64,000 nt of DNA from contig NZ_CP049857.1 of the NCBI RefSeq assembly GCF_011299555.1, positions 1,984,001-2,048,000 of the forward strand. Reading direction: 5' to 3'. The notes below the pieces were generated by a model that searched no databases, was not told the origin of the DNA, and was given only the letters and a program-made list of their open reading frames with translations. Source of the stretch: Dysgonomonas sp. HDW5A. Lineage in GTDB: Bacteria; Bacteroidota; Bacteroidia; Bacteroidales; Dysgonomonadaceae. This document shows, piece after piece, positions 41,401 through 49,929 of the stretch. Position 1 is the first letter of the stretch. Each line of letters opens with the position of its first letter. The translations under genes were made by a program, and so were the position numbers.

Positions 41401-44400
41401 TTAAAATTTAAGGTTTAAGCCAATATTAACCATACGCATTGTAGGATAACCCAAGCCATTGTCGTCTTTTTGTTCAGGATCAACACCCATTACATTACTT
41501 AAAGCGAACAGATTATTACCGCCGATATAGACTCTCAAGCCTGTTATGTTGACCTTAGTCAGTACCTTTTTAGGCAGATTATATCCAAATTCGAGATTCC
41601 GAAGTTTAATATATCTTACATTGCTTTTCCAATAGGTACTGTTCCAGTAGTTGCTGTGATCACCCATATTAAGTCTTACTAATGGATATTTACCCGAAAT
41701 TATATCGCTGTTTGGATCCCATATATCAGCAAGACGCCAACTGTTTTTCAAAATTTCGGAGGGTGTATTGCCATTATTCTGAAAAGGAATCTGTTGTTCC
41801 CAACGCTGCCAGTAAGTATTTAAAGTCGATCCGGTAAAGTCGAAACCTAAATCGAAGCCTTTCCATTCAAAAACAAAATTGAAACCGAAGTTAAAAATAG
41901 GAGTTCCATCCTGACGATAACCGATAGGGCGTTCGTCCATCCCATTGATTACACCATCTCCGTTTACATCTTTGTATTTGATATCTCCGGGCATAAGGGT
42001 TGAATTACCCTTGCGGTCATTATCAATCGTATAGTTTGCGATTTCCTCCCAGCTTTGAAATTGTCCGATAGCTTCGAGTCCCCAGTTTACATAACCATAT
42101 CGTTGGTAGATACTGTTACGGTATACATCCCAAGAATTACTTTTGCGGGTATCGTATTGTTCCCAATCGTAGAAACGGGCATAGGTTGCATTTACAGCAA
42201 TACTGTAATTGAATTCATCTACCTTATCTGTCCAGCGAACCATAAAGTCTACACCTCTGTTTGCATCGGAGTTAAGATTCTCTCTGGGCAGGTCAAAGCC
42301 CAATTCGGAGGGAAGAAGTACATCATAACGGGCAGCGGGCAGTCCTGTACGCTTACGGTTGAAATAATCGAATTGACCTGTAAGACGATTATTCAGGAAC
42401 GAAATATCGAAACCGACATTCAGAATCTTTGCTTTTATCCACGATAGAGTAGTAACCGGCAGACCCCGAGGTTTTGTACCTACTACATACCCTCCGTCTA
42501 TAACCGATCCTCCCTGATTATAGTCGTATCCTGTCATATAATCAAAGGCACCGTAACCGTTTACATTATCATCTCCAACAAGACCATAAGAGCCTCTAAA
42601 TTTAAGGTCACTTATTATGTTAGTGATTTTACTCTCCTGCCAGAACTTTTCTTCAGATATTCTCCATCCGATAGATGCAGAAGGAAAAAATCCCCAGCGA
42701 TCGTTTGGTGGAAACTTCCACGATCCATCATAGCGTCCTGATAACTCGAGTAAGTATTTGTCTACATAGTTATAATTGATACGCCCTATCCAGCCTAAAC
42801 GTGCTTGTGTATTGGCTCCGTTATCATTAAACGATTTAATCTCCTTGAAATTGATTAAATGCATATTATCGGCTACCGGCCTGCTATAAATGGTAGAGCT
42901 TGGGTCGCGGCGTTGAATGGTTTCCATACCGGCAACAGCATTCAAAGAATGTCCTCCAAATTTACCGTCATAAGCAACCTGAATATTGGTACTGATTTCT
43001 TCCACATATGCGTTTACACGCTCACGGTACGGATCGCTCATTGCATAATCAACAGGATAAGTATCCGTAGCCTCATCGTAACGATACAGCTTATATGGAT
43101 ATTCCTGAATATCGTTTACTCTATTGGCATAGTAATAGCTGCCCAGTGCTTTTACCTTGAACCCGTTCAACAGGTCATACTCTGCATTTGCCTGAAGCTG
43201 TATTACACGCCATTCATCTTTATTATATCCTGACAATGCATAATTCATCACCGCAAAGTTTGTTTGGGGATCATCGCTTACTTTTTGTGGATAAAGCGGA
43301 TTATCATTGGCATAAGGTCTTTTTGTAGGAAGGTTTCGAAATACAGCAAAACGAGGCAACCAATAATCATCACCTCCGGGTGCTCCCGGATTTTTCCGGG
43401 TTTCAATCCGTCCATTCATACCGGCTCCCACTTTTAACCGTTCGTTAATCTGTGTGTCGATATTCATTTGGGCATTGGTACGTTTAAATCCGCCATAATT
43501 CTGAACAGTAGCGTCTTGATTGAGATGCCCGACAGAGATATAATAATTGGACTTATCCGATCCTCCCGATACATTTAAGTTTGTATAATATTGTGGAGCA
43601 GATGTCCAGATATAATCATACCAGTCAAAACCCTGATATCCGGTTTCAGTTCCATCCATCCATTTCTTATACTCTTCTTCATTATATGTACGCTGACCTC
43701 CACGCAAGGTTTCAGCCTGAACATAGCTGCTTACATATGTTTTGGAGTTAGATTGCTCGGTAAATTTGAAATTGTCCTGCCAGCCGTAATAAGCGTTCAG
43801 CGAAACTACATTCTTCGTATTCCTTTTTCCCTTTTTAGTAGTAACAACTACAACTCCATTAGCTGCACGAACCCCGTATATAGATGCCGACGCATCTTTC
43901 AATACGGTAACGGTCTCAATATCGTTGAAATCAATATTGTTAAATTGTCCTCCATCTGATTGAATCCCATCAATTACATATAAGGGACTTCCCATATTAC
44001 GGATACTAATATCAGTAGATGCCCCCGGACGTCCGTCGGTTTGCCTTGAATTGACCCCTGCGATTTTACCGACTAACGAACCCGAAGCTGTTGTTGCAAA
44101 TGAACGTGAAATATCCGAAGCTCCGAGAGTAGAAATAGCACCGGTCAAAGTAACTTTTTTCTGCGATAGACCGAATCCGGTAACTACAACTTCGTTAAGA
44201 GCCTGAGAATCTTCCTTCATCTCAACTCTTATCCTGTCATTGCCTCCAACACTAATTGTTTGGGTTAAAAAACCTAAGTAGGATACCTCCAGTACAGACT
44301 TAGCGTCGACATTCAGAGAAAAATTACCATCAATATCGGTAATAGTTCCATTCGAGGTACCTTTCTCTTTAACAGAAGCTCCAATAATCGGAGCACCCAG

Positions 44401-44589
44401 ATTATCGACAACTAATCCCGTTATAGCTTTTTTTTGTTGCTGAATTTCATTTGCATTAAATATGGTATTTTGATTTTCGGCAGAGGCAATTACATTGCCC
44501 GATATCGGAGGGAGTATTGAAAGAGCTACTAAGCATAGCCGCATCTTCCATTCCCTATTCCTCCAATTAAATAAAGGTTTTTTATTCAT
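41401..44589 (-). CDS. SusC/RagA-type TonB-dependent outer-membrane transporter
   Basis: A 1062-residue transporter with a long n-region before the signal core (MRLCLVALSILPPISG starts near residue 16). A carboxypeptidase-regulatory-like domain (about 55-130; APIIGASVKEKGTSNGTITD) precedes the plug (ALNEVVVTGFGLSQKKVT; YVIDGIQSDGG; IYGVRAANGVVVVTTKKG) and the barrel, ending in LNLKF. It heads the three-gene minus-strand operon susC-susD-DUF3823. No HTCS, ECF sigma factor or anti-sigma gene is next to it, so control must come from elsewhere. Confidence 0.96.
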   Translation of the reverse strand: MNKKPLFNWRNREWKMRLCLVALSILPPISGNVIASAENQNTIFNANEIQQQKKAITGLVVDNLGAPIIGASVKEKGTSNGTITDIDGNFSLNVDAKSVLEVSYLGFLTQTISVGGNDRIRVEMKEDSQALNEVVVTGFGLSQKKVTLTGAISTLGASDISRSFATTASGSLVGKIAGVNSRQTDGRPGASTDISIRNMGSPLYVIDGIQSDGGQFNNIDFNDIETVTVLKDASASIYGVRAANGVVVVTTKKGKRNTKNVVSLNAYYGWQDNFKFTEQSNSKTYVSSYVQAETLRGGQRTYNEEEYKKWMDGTETGYQGFDWYDYIWTSAPQYYTNLNVSGGSDKSNYYISVGHLNQDATVQNYGGFKRTNAQMNIDTQINERLKVGAGMNGRIETRKNPGAPGGDDYWLPRFAVFRNLPTKRPYANDNPLYPQKVSDDPQTNFAVMNYALSGYNKDEWRVIQLQANAEYDLLNGFKVKALGSYYYANRVNDIQEYPYKLYRYDEATDTYPVDYAMSDPYRERVNAYVEEISTNIQVAYDGKFGGHSLNAVAGMETIQRRDPSSTIYSRPVADNMHLINFKEIKSFNDNGANTQARLGWIGRINYNYVDKYLLELSGRYDGSWKFPPNDRWGFFPSASIGWRISEEKFWQESKITNIISDLKFRGSYGLVGDDNVNGYGAFDYMTGYDYNQGGSVIDGGYVVGTKPRGLPVTTLSWIKAKILNVGFDISFLNNRLTGQFDYFNRKRTGLPAARYDVLLPSELGFDLPRENLNSDANRGVDFMVRWTDKVDEFNYSIAVNATYARFYDWEQYDTRKSNSWDVYRNSIYQRYGYVNWGLEAIGQFQSWEEIANYTIDNDRKGNSTLMPGDIKYKDVNGDGVINGMDERPIGYRQDGTPIFNFGFNFVFEWKGFDLGFDFTGSTLNTYWQRWEQQIPFQNNGNTPSEILKNSWRLADIWDPNSDIISGKYPLVRLNMGDHSNYWNSTYWKSNVRYIKLRNLEFGYNLPKKVLTKVNITGLRVYIGGNNLFALSNVMGVDPEQKDDNGLGYPTMRMVNIGLNLKF

Positions 44590-44957
44590 AGTTTATTAAG
44601 TTAAAGAATTAAAGTAAAGTTTTATTTTAGGTCAACTTGGTATTCAGAAAAGGCATGTATCAACAAATCGTATTTTGTAATAAGGTGTTGTTTTAGGTAT
44701 TATTTAAACTCAACAATAGTATTAGATTGGGTATAAAGTCTGCAATGTAGGAGGAATCGATATTTGCCTACATACGAATTTAAGCCAGATTAGTACAGCC
44801 CTTTGCAGAGGAGATTAAACATACTTTTTTGTCACTTTATCGTACATTTTAAATTTGTACTTAAATCTCTGTAAGAAAGAAGTGCGAAAGAATAGTATTC
44901 AATGTAGATTTTGTATTTTTGATAAAATATCGGGACTCATAATTGTAATAAATAACT
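44590..44957. other. Divergent intergenic region between susC and the ATL gene
   Basis: A 368-base gap. TATTTTTG at 44914-44921 fits the TAnnTTTG -7 box and lies 36 bases before the ATL start. TGTCACTTTATCGTACA at about 44830-44846 shares the word TTATCGTACA with the gap at 51984-51993. I found no clear promoter for the susC side. Confidence 0.5.
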
Positions 44958-45302
44958 ATGTCCAAAATAGATAAAGAAGCTTTTACTCAGGCAGTATATG
45001 ATATTGTGAGAACTATACCTCATGGACGTGCAACCAGCTACGGAGCTATAGCCAAAGCTGTAGGATATTATAATATGTCGAGATTGGTAGGACGAGTCAT
45101 GAGTGAATGTAATTCGTCGATAACAAATATCCCTGCTCATAGGGTTGTGAACAGTCAGGGAATACTATCGGGGAAAGATGCTTTTGGTGATTCGTCCGAA
45201 ATGCAGGAGTTATTAGAAGCGGAAGGGGTTATCGTTTCGAATAATAAAATTAAAAACTGGAAAACAGTGTTTTGGAATCCTCTTGACGAGATAAATATTT
45301 AA
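44958..45302 (+). CDS. Alkyltransferase-like DNA-binding protein (MGMT homologue without reactive Cys)
   Basis: A 114-residue protein of the O6-alkylguanine-DNA alkyltransferase C-terminal type. The helix-turn-helix and arginine-finger text RTIPHGRATSYGAIAKAVG and the following RLVGRVMSECNS are typical. The active-site PCHR motif reads PAHRVV, with A60 in place of the alkyl-accepting Cys, so it cannot be a suicide alkyltransferase. Such ATL proteins bind O6-alkylguanine lesions and hand them to nucleotide excision repair. It has its own probable promoter and no repair gene beside it. Confidence 0.88.
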   Translation: MSKIDKEAFTQAVYDIVRTIPHGRATSYGAIAKAVGYYNMSRLVGRVMSECNSSITNIPAHRVVNSQGILSGKDAFGDSSEMQELLEAEGVIVSNNKIKNWKTVFWNPLDEINI

Positions 45303-45342
45303 TACATCCGATTCTGCATTAACATATTTTACCACACTTACA

Positions 45343-45372
45343 TTTGCTATTCAAAATAACATCATATCTTTG
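45343..45372 (+). promoter_or_regulatory. Candidate promoter with long leader for the methyltransferase-acetyltransferase gene
   Basis: TTTG at 45343-45346 and TATCTTTG at 45365-45372 are separated by 18 bases, close to the Bacteroidetes -33/-7 pattern. The start codon is 214 bases further on, giving a long 5' leader that contains small hairpins (TGTATT/AATACA about 45433-45448; CGGACA/TGTCTG about 45471-45490). Confidence 0.5.
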
Positions 45373-45586
45373 TAGCACTTTATATAATCTTTTATGTTTA
45401 CTACTAATAAGTATCTGGTGTTGTAAATAGCTTGTATTAATCAATACATGCTATCCCCTCATCTATTTATCGGACATACTAATCTGTCTGATACTTTTCT
45501 TACATCCATTTTCACAGAATAACATCATAATATTCATACCTGATAAGAGGTAGTGATATTACGTATTCATAATTATAAAGATTATA

Positions 45587-46903
45587 ATGAGTAAAAAACA
45601 TATCCCATTTTTCGACTTTAACAAACCCGAAAACATCAGCTTAGATATTATCTACGATCAGTGCAGCGGTCCCGGAGGGCTTAAGCTTGTAGATTTCTTA
45701 GCAGATAAAATGAAAATAAGCCCTAAGTCATCACTTCTTGATGTTGGTGCAAACAGAGGTTTCCCCACTTGCTATTTAACGAAGAAATATCAAACTCATA
45801 CAGTCGCCATAGACCCTTGGTATGACTTAAGAGAACCTACTGTTCCTCTCATCGAATTCATCAAAGAAAATGCTCAACTCTGGAATGTTGAAAAGCACTT
45901 GGAAGCATTGATAATCGGATTGCCAAATTCCTATTTTGAAGATTGCTCCTTCGATTATGTCTATAGCACCACTGCACTCGAGATGATCAGGATGCTGGAA
46001 GGTGAAGCAGGATACCTTACTGCTTTGAAAGACATCTTAAGGATTCTAAAACCCGGAGGCATATTCGGATTGGCTGAACCGATGCATCTCGAAGTTGACC
46101 TGCCGGAAGATTTAGAGCCTTATGTGAGTCAGGTACCATTCCCATGGAAAGAATGTTTCAGAAGCATATCACAAACTACAGAAGCGTTAAAGTTAGCAGG
46201 TTTTGAGATTCTCGAAGCAGATTATGCACCCCATGCACAACTTTGGTGGAGAGAGTATGCACAGCATGACCCCTTATGTAAATCAAAGCCTGAGGAAGAC
46301 CCAAAAACTCTGGAGGTAGATAATGGTCGCTGGACCAGCTTTGGATATATAATCGCAAGAAAAAAAATGAAACAGCACTTAAAAGACAATCAGATGATTA
46401 TCAGACAAGAAAAAGAACAGGATTACGCCGAAATATACAATCTTATAAAGACAGCATTTGAGACAGCTAAAGTGAAAGACGGAGATGAGCAGGACTTCGC
46501 CGTAAAGCTTCGTGCAGGAGAAACCTATATACCTGAGCTGGCTCTGGTAGGAGAAAAAGGTGGAAAGTTAGTCGGGCATATTATGTTTACTAAACTTAAT
46601 ATAAATACTCCTGATGGAATCATTGAGACTCTTCTATTAGCTCCTATTGCTGTCCTTCTCGAATATCGAAACCAAAGAGTGGGCTCTCTATTAATTAAAA
46701 AAGGATTTGAGTTGGCTAAGAAGATGGGGTATACCGCAGTATTTCTATGTGGCGATCCTGCCTATTATAATCGATTTGGTTTCAGAGCAACCACAGAATT
46801 TGGAATACTGAATGATTGTGGAATTCCTGATCAGTATGTATTGACTTGTGAGCTAACCGACAATGCCCTACAAGGAATCAAAGGCACAGTCACCCTACAG
46901 TAA
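45587..46903 (+). CDS. Fusion: SAM methyltransferase (N) plus GNAT acetyltransferase (C)
   Basis: A 438-residue cytoplasmic protein. Residues about 1-262 are a class I SAM-dependent methyltransferase: motif I LLDVGANRGFP (near 50), acidic end of strand 2 VAIDPWYD, and the post-motif LRILKPGGIFGLAEP. Residues about 273-438 are a GNAT N-acetyltransferase of the YhbS kind: LLLAPIAVLLEYRNQRVGSLL carries the acetyl-CoA-binding loop, and YYNRFGF is typical. An internal Met at the junction (NQMIIRQEKEQD) suggests that the second domain was once a separate gene. Substrates are unknown. The next gene, 46 bases on, has the same two activities in reverse order. Confidence 0.85.
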   Translation: MSKKHIPFFDFNKPENISLDIIYDQCSGPGGLKLVDFLADKMKISPKSSLLDVGANRGFPTCYLTKKYQTHTVAIDPWYDLREPTVPLIEFIKENAQLWNVEKHLEALIIGLPNSYFEDCSFDYVYSTTALEMIRMLEGEAGYLTALKDILRILKPGGIFGLAEPMHLEVDLPEDLEPYVSQVPFPWKECFRSISQTTEALKLAGFEILEADYAPHAQLWWREYAQHDPLCKSKPEEDPKTLEVDNGRWTSFGYIIARKKMKQHLKDNQMIIRQEKEQDYAEIYNLIKTAFETAKVKDGDEQDFAVKLRAGETYIPELALVGEKGGKLVGHIMFTKLNINTPDGIIETLLLAPIAVLLEYRNQRVGSLLIKKGFELAKKMGYTAVFLCGDPAYYNRFGFRATTEFGILNDCGIPDQYVLTCELTDNALQGIKGTVTLQ

Positions 46904-46949
46904 GAGATAACTTAGATTGTTAACAGAAAAATATTTTAATCGAATAAAG

Positions 46950-48263
46950 ATGATTATAGAAACAACCAGACTACGAATTGTTCCACTAACAGTGGAGCAA
47001 TTCGCCCTGTTGCTATGCGGTGTTGATAAGATGGAATTCGAACTGGGCTTAAGTCCATCTAATGAATGTCTTGATGAGCATACGCAGCAAGCAATGAAAA
47101 GACAATATCAGAAAGCATTAAATAACCTTGAAAATTACCATTGGTTGGCAAACAGGCAGATTATCCTAAAGTCAGAAAACAAAGCCATAGGATGTGCCAA
47201 TTTCAAGAATTCACTGCTAGAGAATAAAGATATTGAAATAGGATATGGCATAAACCCCGATTACGAAAATCAGGGATATATGACAGAGGCAGTAAAAGCC
47301 TTGTGTGAGTGGGCAATTAATCAACCCGATGTTGAATCTGTAATTGCTGAAACCGATAGAGAGAATTACGCCTCTCAGAGAGTATTGCAAAAATGTGGAA
47401 TGACAAAATTTAAGGAATCTGATATTGGCTTCTGGTGGAAATTAGAAAAGGCAGGAAAAATGAATATCATAAAGACAAGACCCGAATTATTCAGGAAAAC
47501 AATCTGTTCGATATGGACAGACCCCTATATTCAAGAAAACCTATTGAAAGCTCATTTGGATTTTTCGTCCGATGCAGCCAGCCGGAATAAAGAATCGATA
47601 GAGATTATAATTGATTTTATAAATAAACACATTGCGAAAGAAAGTCAATTACTAGACTTGGGATGTGGCCCGGGAATATATGCTGAGCTGCTTTCTGAAA
47701 AAGGACACCTTGTTACAGGTGTTGACTTTAATAAAAAATCAATAGAATATGCCACCCAACAAAACACTAGTGTTAAATACATTGAGGGCGATTATATCTC
47801 AAATTTTCCTCATGGTGAATATGATGCTATAATTATGATATATTGCGATATGGGTACCCACTCGGACAATAATTGCGACTTGTTATTAAAGAACTGCTAT
47901 TCTTCACTAAAGGCAGGAGGCAAACTTATTTTTGATGTTTTCAATGAAGATATAGTCAACGATAAACACGAAAGCTCCGATTGGGAATATAGCCCTGATG
48001 GCGGATTCTGGGCTGAAGACGAATACTTGTTGTTAAGTCAGACTTTTCATTATCCCGAAAATCAAGCTTATTCATATCAATACAATCTGCTTCAAGGAAA
48101 AGACACGAAGCACTTTACAATCTGGGACAGGTATTATACTCAGAATGAAATAATCAATGTGCTTGAGGCTGTTGGCTTCAAAAATGTTATTATCCAAAAT
48201 AAGTTACTATCCACTAATGATTTCACATCCAGCAATGAGATGTTTATTGTAGCAGAGAAGTAA
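46950..48263 (+). CDS. Fusion: GNAT acetyltransferase (N) plus SAM methyltransferase (C)
   Basis: A 437-residue protein. The ATG at 46950 (MIIETTRLRIVPL) is preferred over an upstream TTG because it is the classic RimJ/RimL-type GNAT opening. Residues about 1-168 form the GNAT domain (IGYGINPDYENQGYMTEAV acetyl-CoA loop; ASQRVLQKCGM). Residues about 171-437 form a class I methyltransferase with motif I LLDLGCGPG near 233, GVDFNKKSIEYA, and LKAGGKLIFDVFNE. An internal Met (GKMNIIKTRPELF) at the join suggests a former separate gene. It is not a tandem copy of the previous gene: both the GNAT and the methyltransferase types differ. Confidence 0.85.
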   Translation: MIIETTRLRIVPLTVEQFALLLCGVDKMEFELGLSPSNECLDEHTQQAMKRQYQKALNNLENYHWLANRQIILKSENKAIGCANFKNSLLENKDIEIGYGINPDYENQGYMTEAVKALCEWAINQPDVESVIAETDRENYASQRVLQKCGMTKFKESDIGFWWKLEKAGKMNIIKTRPELFRKTICSIWTDPYIQENLLKAHLDFSSDAASRNKESIEIIIDFINKHIAKESQLLDLGCGPGIYAELLSEKGHLVTGVDFNKKSIEYATQQNTSVKYIEGDYISNFPHGEYDAIIMIYCDMGTHSDNNCDLLLKNCYSSLKAGGKLIFDVFNEDIVNDKHESSDWEYSPDGGFWAEDEYLLLSQTFHYPENQAYSYQYNLLQGKDTKHFTIWDRYYTQNEIINVLEAVGFKNVIIQNKLLSTNDFTSSNEMFIVAEK

Positions 48264-48269
48264 TAAGAT

Positions 48270-48305
48270 AAGATAGAAGAGAGGGTTATACCTTTCTTCT
48301 ATCTT
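48270..48305. terminator. Bidirectional terminator
   Basis: AAGATAGAAGAGAGG pairs with CCTTTCTTCTATCTT (15 pairs, one G-U) round a 6-base loop, between the convergent fusion gene and the WYL regulator. Confidence 0.88.
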
Positions 48306-48307
48306 AA

Positions 48308-49261
48308 CTATTCTACACTTCCAAGCTTATATTTATGAATCAAGGAATTGATCTGATCTTTTACTTTGTCTTTCAGAATATCGGGCTGTATGATATCGGC
48401 AATATCCGCAAAAGACAAATACCATCGGGCAAAATGCTCTATATTGAATATCCTGAAATGAATATCAGTATACTCACCATTGATCTCCTCTTTTAACCAG
48501 CCGTGATAATATTTATAATCGTTTATTACTATTAAGTCTGTGCTTTTTACACGGATAATCACTTCATAAATATGCTCTTGCAATCTGTACTTCTCGATAT
48601 ACTGAGGCAATGACAGGTGTTGTTGAGAGAAAGCCTCATCCTTTAAACTGAAACTACTGATCTTGTCGATACGGAAACTACGATAGTCGTTTCTCACCTT
48701 ACAAAATGCGATGAGATACCAATTGATCTGACTATAAAAACAGCCTATCGGCTCTATGTCTCTTTCGGATTCTTTTTGATTGGTCGAATAGCAGATGTGC
48801 ATTACCTTTTGCTCCGAGATACTTTTCAGTATACACTGAGTGATAGCTGTGGGAAGTTCTCGTCCAGTATCGCTTTTTCCAAGAATGCCTATGTTGTTTT
48901 CTATATCAGATAAGTAGTCTTTTTCAACATACCGAAGCACTGCTTTTATTTTATTCATCCCCGATTTATAGGACTGAACGTTCTGCAAATCACTCATCTT
49001 TTCGATAAACTTCTCTGCCGTCAGAAAGGCAATAGCTTCTTCACGTGTAAACATTAGCGGAGGCAGTTTATAGCCATCAACCAAAGAGTAACCTACACCT
49101 ACATTACCGATAATAGGAATGCCTGCTTCCTCGAGTGTTCGTATGTCCCGATAAACCGTACGCAAAGAAATGTCGAACCTATCGGCTATTTGCTGAGCCG
49201 TTATTACAGATCGCGATTGTAGTTGCACCAGTATGGAAGATATTCGCTCGAGTCGGTTCAT
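48308..49261 (-). CDS. WYL-domain HTH transcriptional regulator (YafY type)
   Basis: A 317-residue cytoplasmic regulator. The Met at 49261 (MNRLERISSIL) is the family start; the frame extends 22 codons upstream with non-family sequence. The N-terminal winged helix-turn-helix (TAQQIADRFDISLRTVYRDI) is followed by a WYL domain (about 130-215; CFYSQINWYLIAFCKVRNDYRSFRIDKI) and a C-terminal WCX-like region. WYL domains sense ligands, often nucleic acid-derived. It lies downstream of the VOC gene on the same strand, but a terminator separates them. Confidence 0.9.
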   Translation of the reverse strand: MNRLERISSILVQLQSRSVITAQQIADRFDISLRTVYRDIRTLEEAGIPIIGNVGVGYSLVDGYKLPPLMFTREEAIAFLTAEKFIEKMSDLQNVQSYKSGMNKIKAVLRYVEKDYLSDIENNIGILGKSDTGRELPTAITQCILKSISEQKVMHICYSTNQKESERDIEPIGCFYSQINWYLIAFCKVRNDYRSFRIDKISSFSLKDEAFSQQHLSLPQYIEKYRLQEHIYEVIIRVKSTDLIVINDYKYYHGWLKEEINGEYTDIHFRIFNIEHFARWYLSFADIADIIQPDILKDKVKDQINSLIHKYKLGSVE

Positions 49262-49296
49262 CTTAAAATCAATTGATAACAGGTGTAAAGATATAA

Positions 49297-49334
49297 AAAG
49301 AATGTGCCGACGTGTTACCGTCAACACATTCTTT
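49297..49334 (-). terminator. Terminator of the VOC gene
   Basis: AAAGAATGTG and CACATTCTTT pair (10 base pairs, with a further GAC/GTC after a 2-base internal mismatch), 10 bases past the VOC stop on the minus strand, followed by TTTTTATATC. Confidence 0.75.
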
Positions 49335-49344
49335 GTCTATCATA

Positions 49345-49770
49345 TTAGTTACGCTTTGGCATTTGCATAATACTCCAGTTAATACCGAATCTATCGGTCA
49401 AATTACCATAATTGGGCGAAAACGGTTTGGCTCCCAAAGGTTCGATAATCTCGGCTCCGACTGCCAGTTTATCAAAGGTTTCTTTCACATTCTGATCGTC
49501 AAAGAAAACGATGTCCAGATGGATATTATTACCAACGATAAACTTCTCACCGGGTAAAATGTCCGAAACATTAAAGCAATTATTACCAAAATCCAATCGG
49601 GCATTTTCTATACGATTCTTCGAATTATCATCCAATTGATCGGCTGAGGTATCACCTTTTCCGTCTCCGTAACGGATCATGTTTTCGATTTTCCCGTTAA
49701 ATACTTCTTTATAAAAATTGAGGGCTGCTTCTGCTTGTCCGTCAAATGTAATGTAGGCTTTTACTAACAT
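49345..49770 (-). CDS. VOC-superfamily protein, PhnB-like
   Basis: A 141-residue protein starting at 49770 (MLVKAYITFDGQAEAALNFY); the open frame upstream includes intergenic repeat sequence and is rejected. The two beta-alpha-beta-beta-beta modules, FYKEVFNGKIENMIRYGD and the end segment NYGNLTDRFGINWSIM, are typical of the PhnB/glyoxalase-fold group, often metal-binding but of unknown reaction. No pathway gene adjoins it. Confidence 0.85.
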   Translation of the reverse strand: MLVKAYITFDGQAEAALNFYKEVFNGKIENMIRYGDGKGDTSADQLDDNSKNRIENARLDFGNNCFNVSDILPGEKFIVGNNIHLDIVFFDDQNVKETFDKLAVGAEIIEPLGAKPFSPNYGNLTDRFGINWSIMQMPKRN

Positions 49771-49813
49771 AATTTTACTTGTTTTATTGCTGTAAATACT
49801 TGAAAGTATTGAA

Positions 49814-49828
49814 AAGGTCTGAGACCTT
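49814..49828 (-). repeat. Family B repeat, core palindrome plus flank
   Basis: AAGGTCTGAGACCTT, followed on the plus strand by ACTTTC and AGCAAAA as in the 13182 copy. It lies between the ADH and VOC genes. Confidence 0.6.
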
Positions 49829-49929
49829 ACTTTCGTTATCATCAGCAAAAGTACAAGCAGCAAGTGACAGCCTTATGTCAGTAGGAAAAAAGAACTTTCT
49901 ATTGAATAGATAAAATAAATCTGTAACCG

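Noticed and set aside
42055-42447. 130-codon open frame opposite the SusC gene
   Set aside because: Shadow of a firmly identified transporter with no domain of its own.
49262-49327. 22-codon extension of the WYL regulator
   Set aside because: It covers the terminator region, and the family begins at MNRLERISS.
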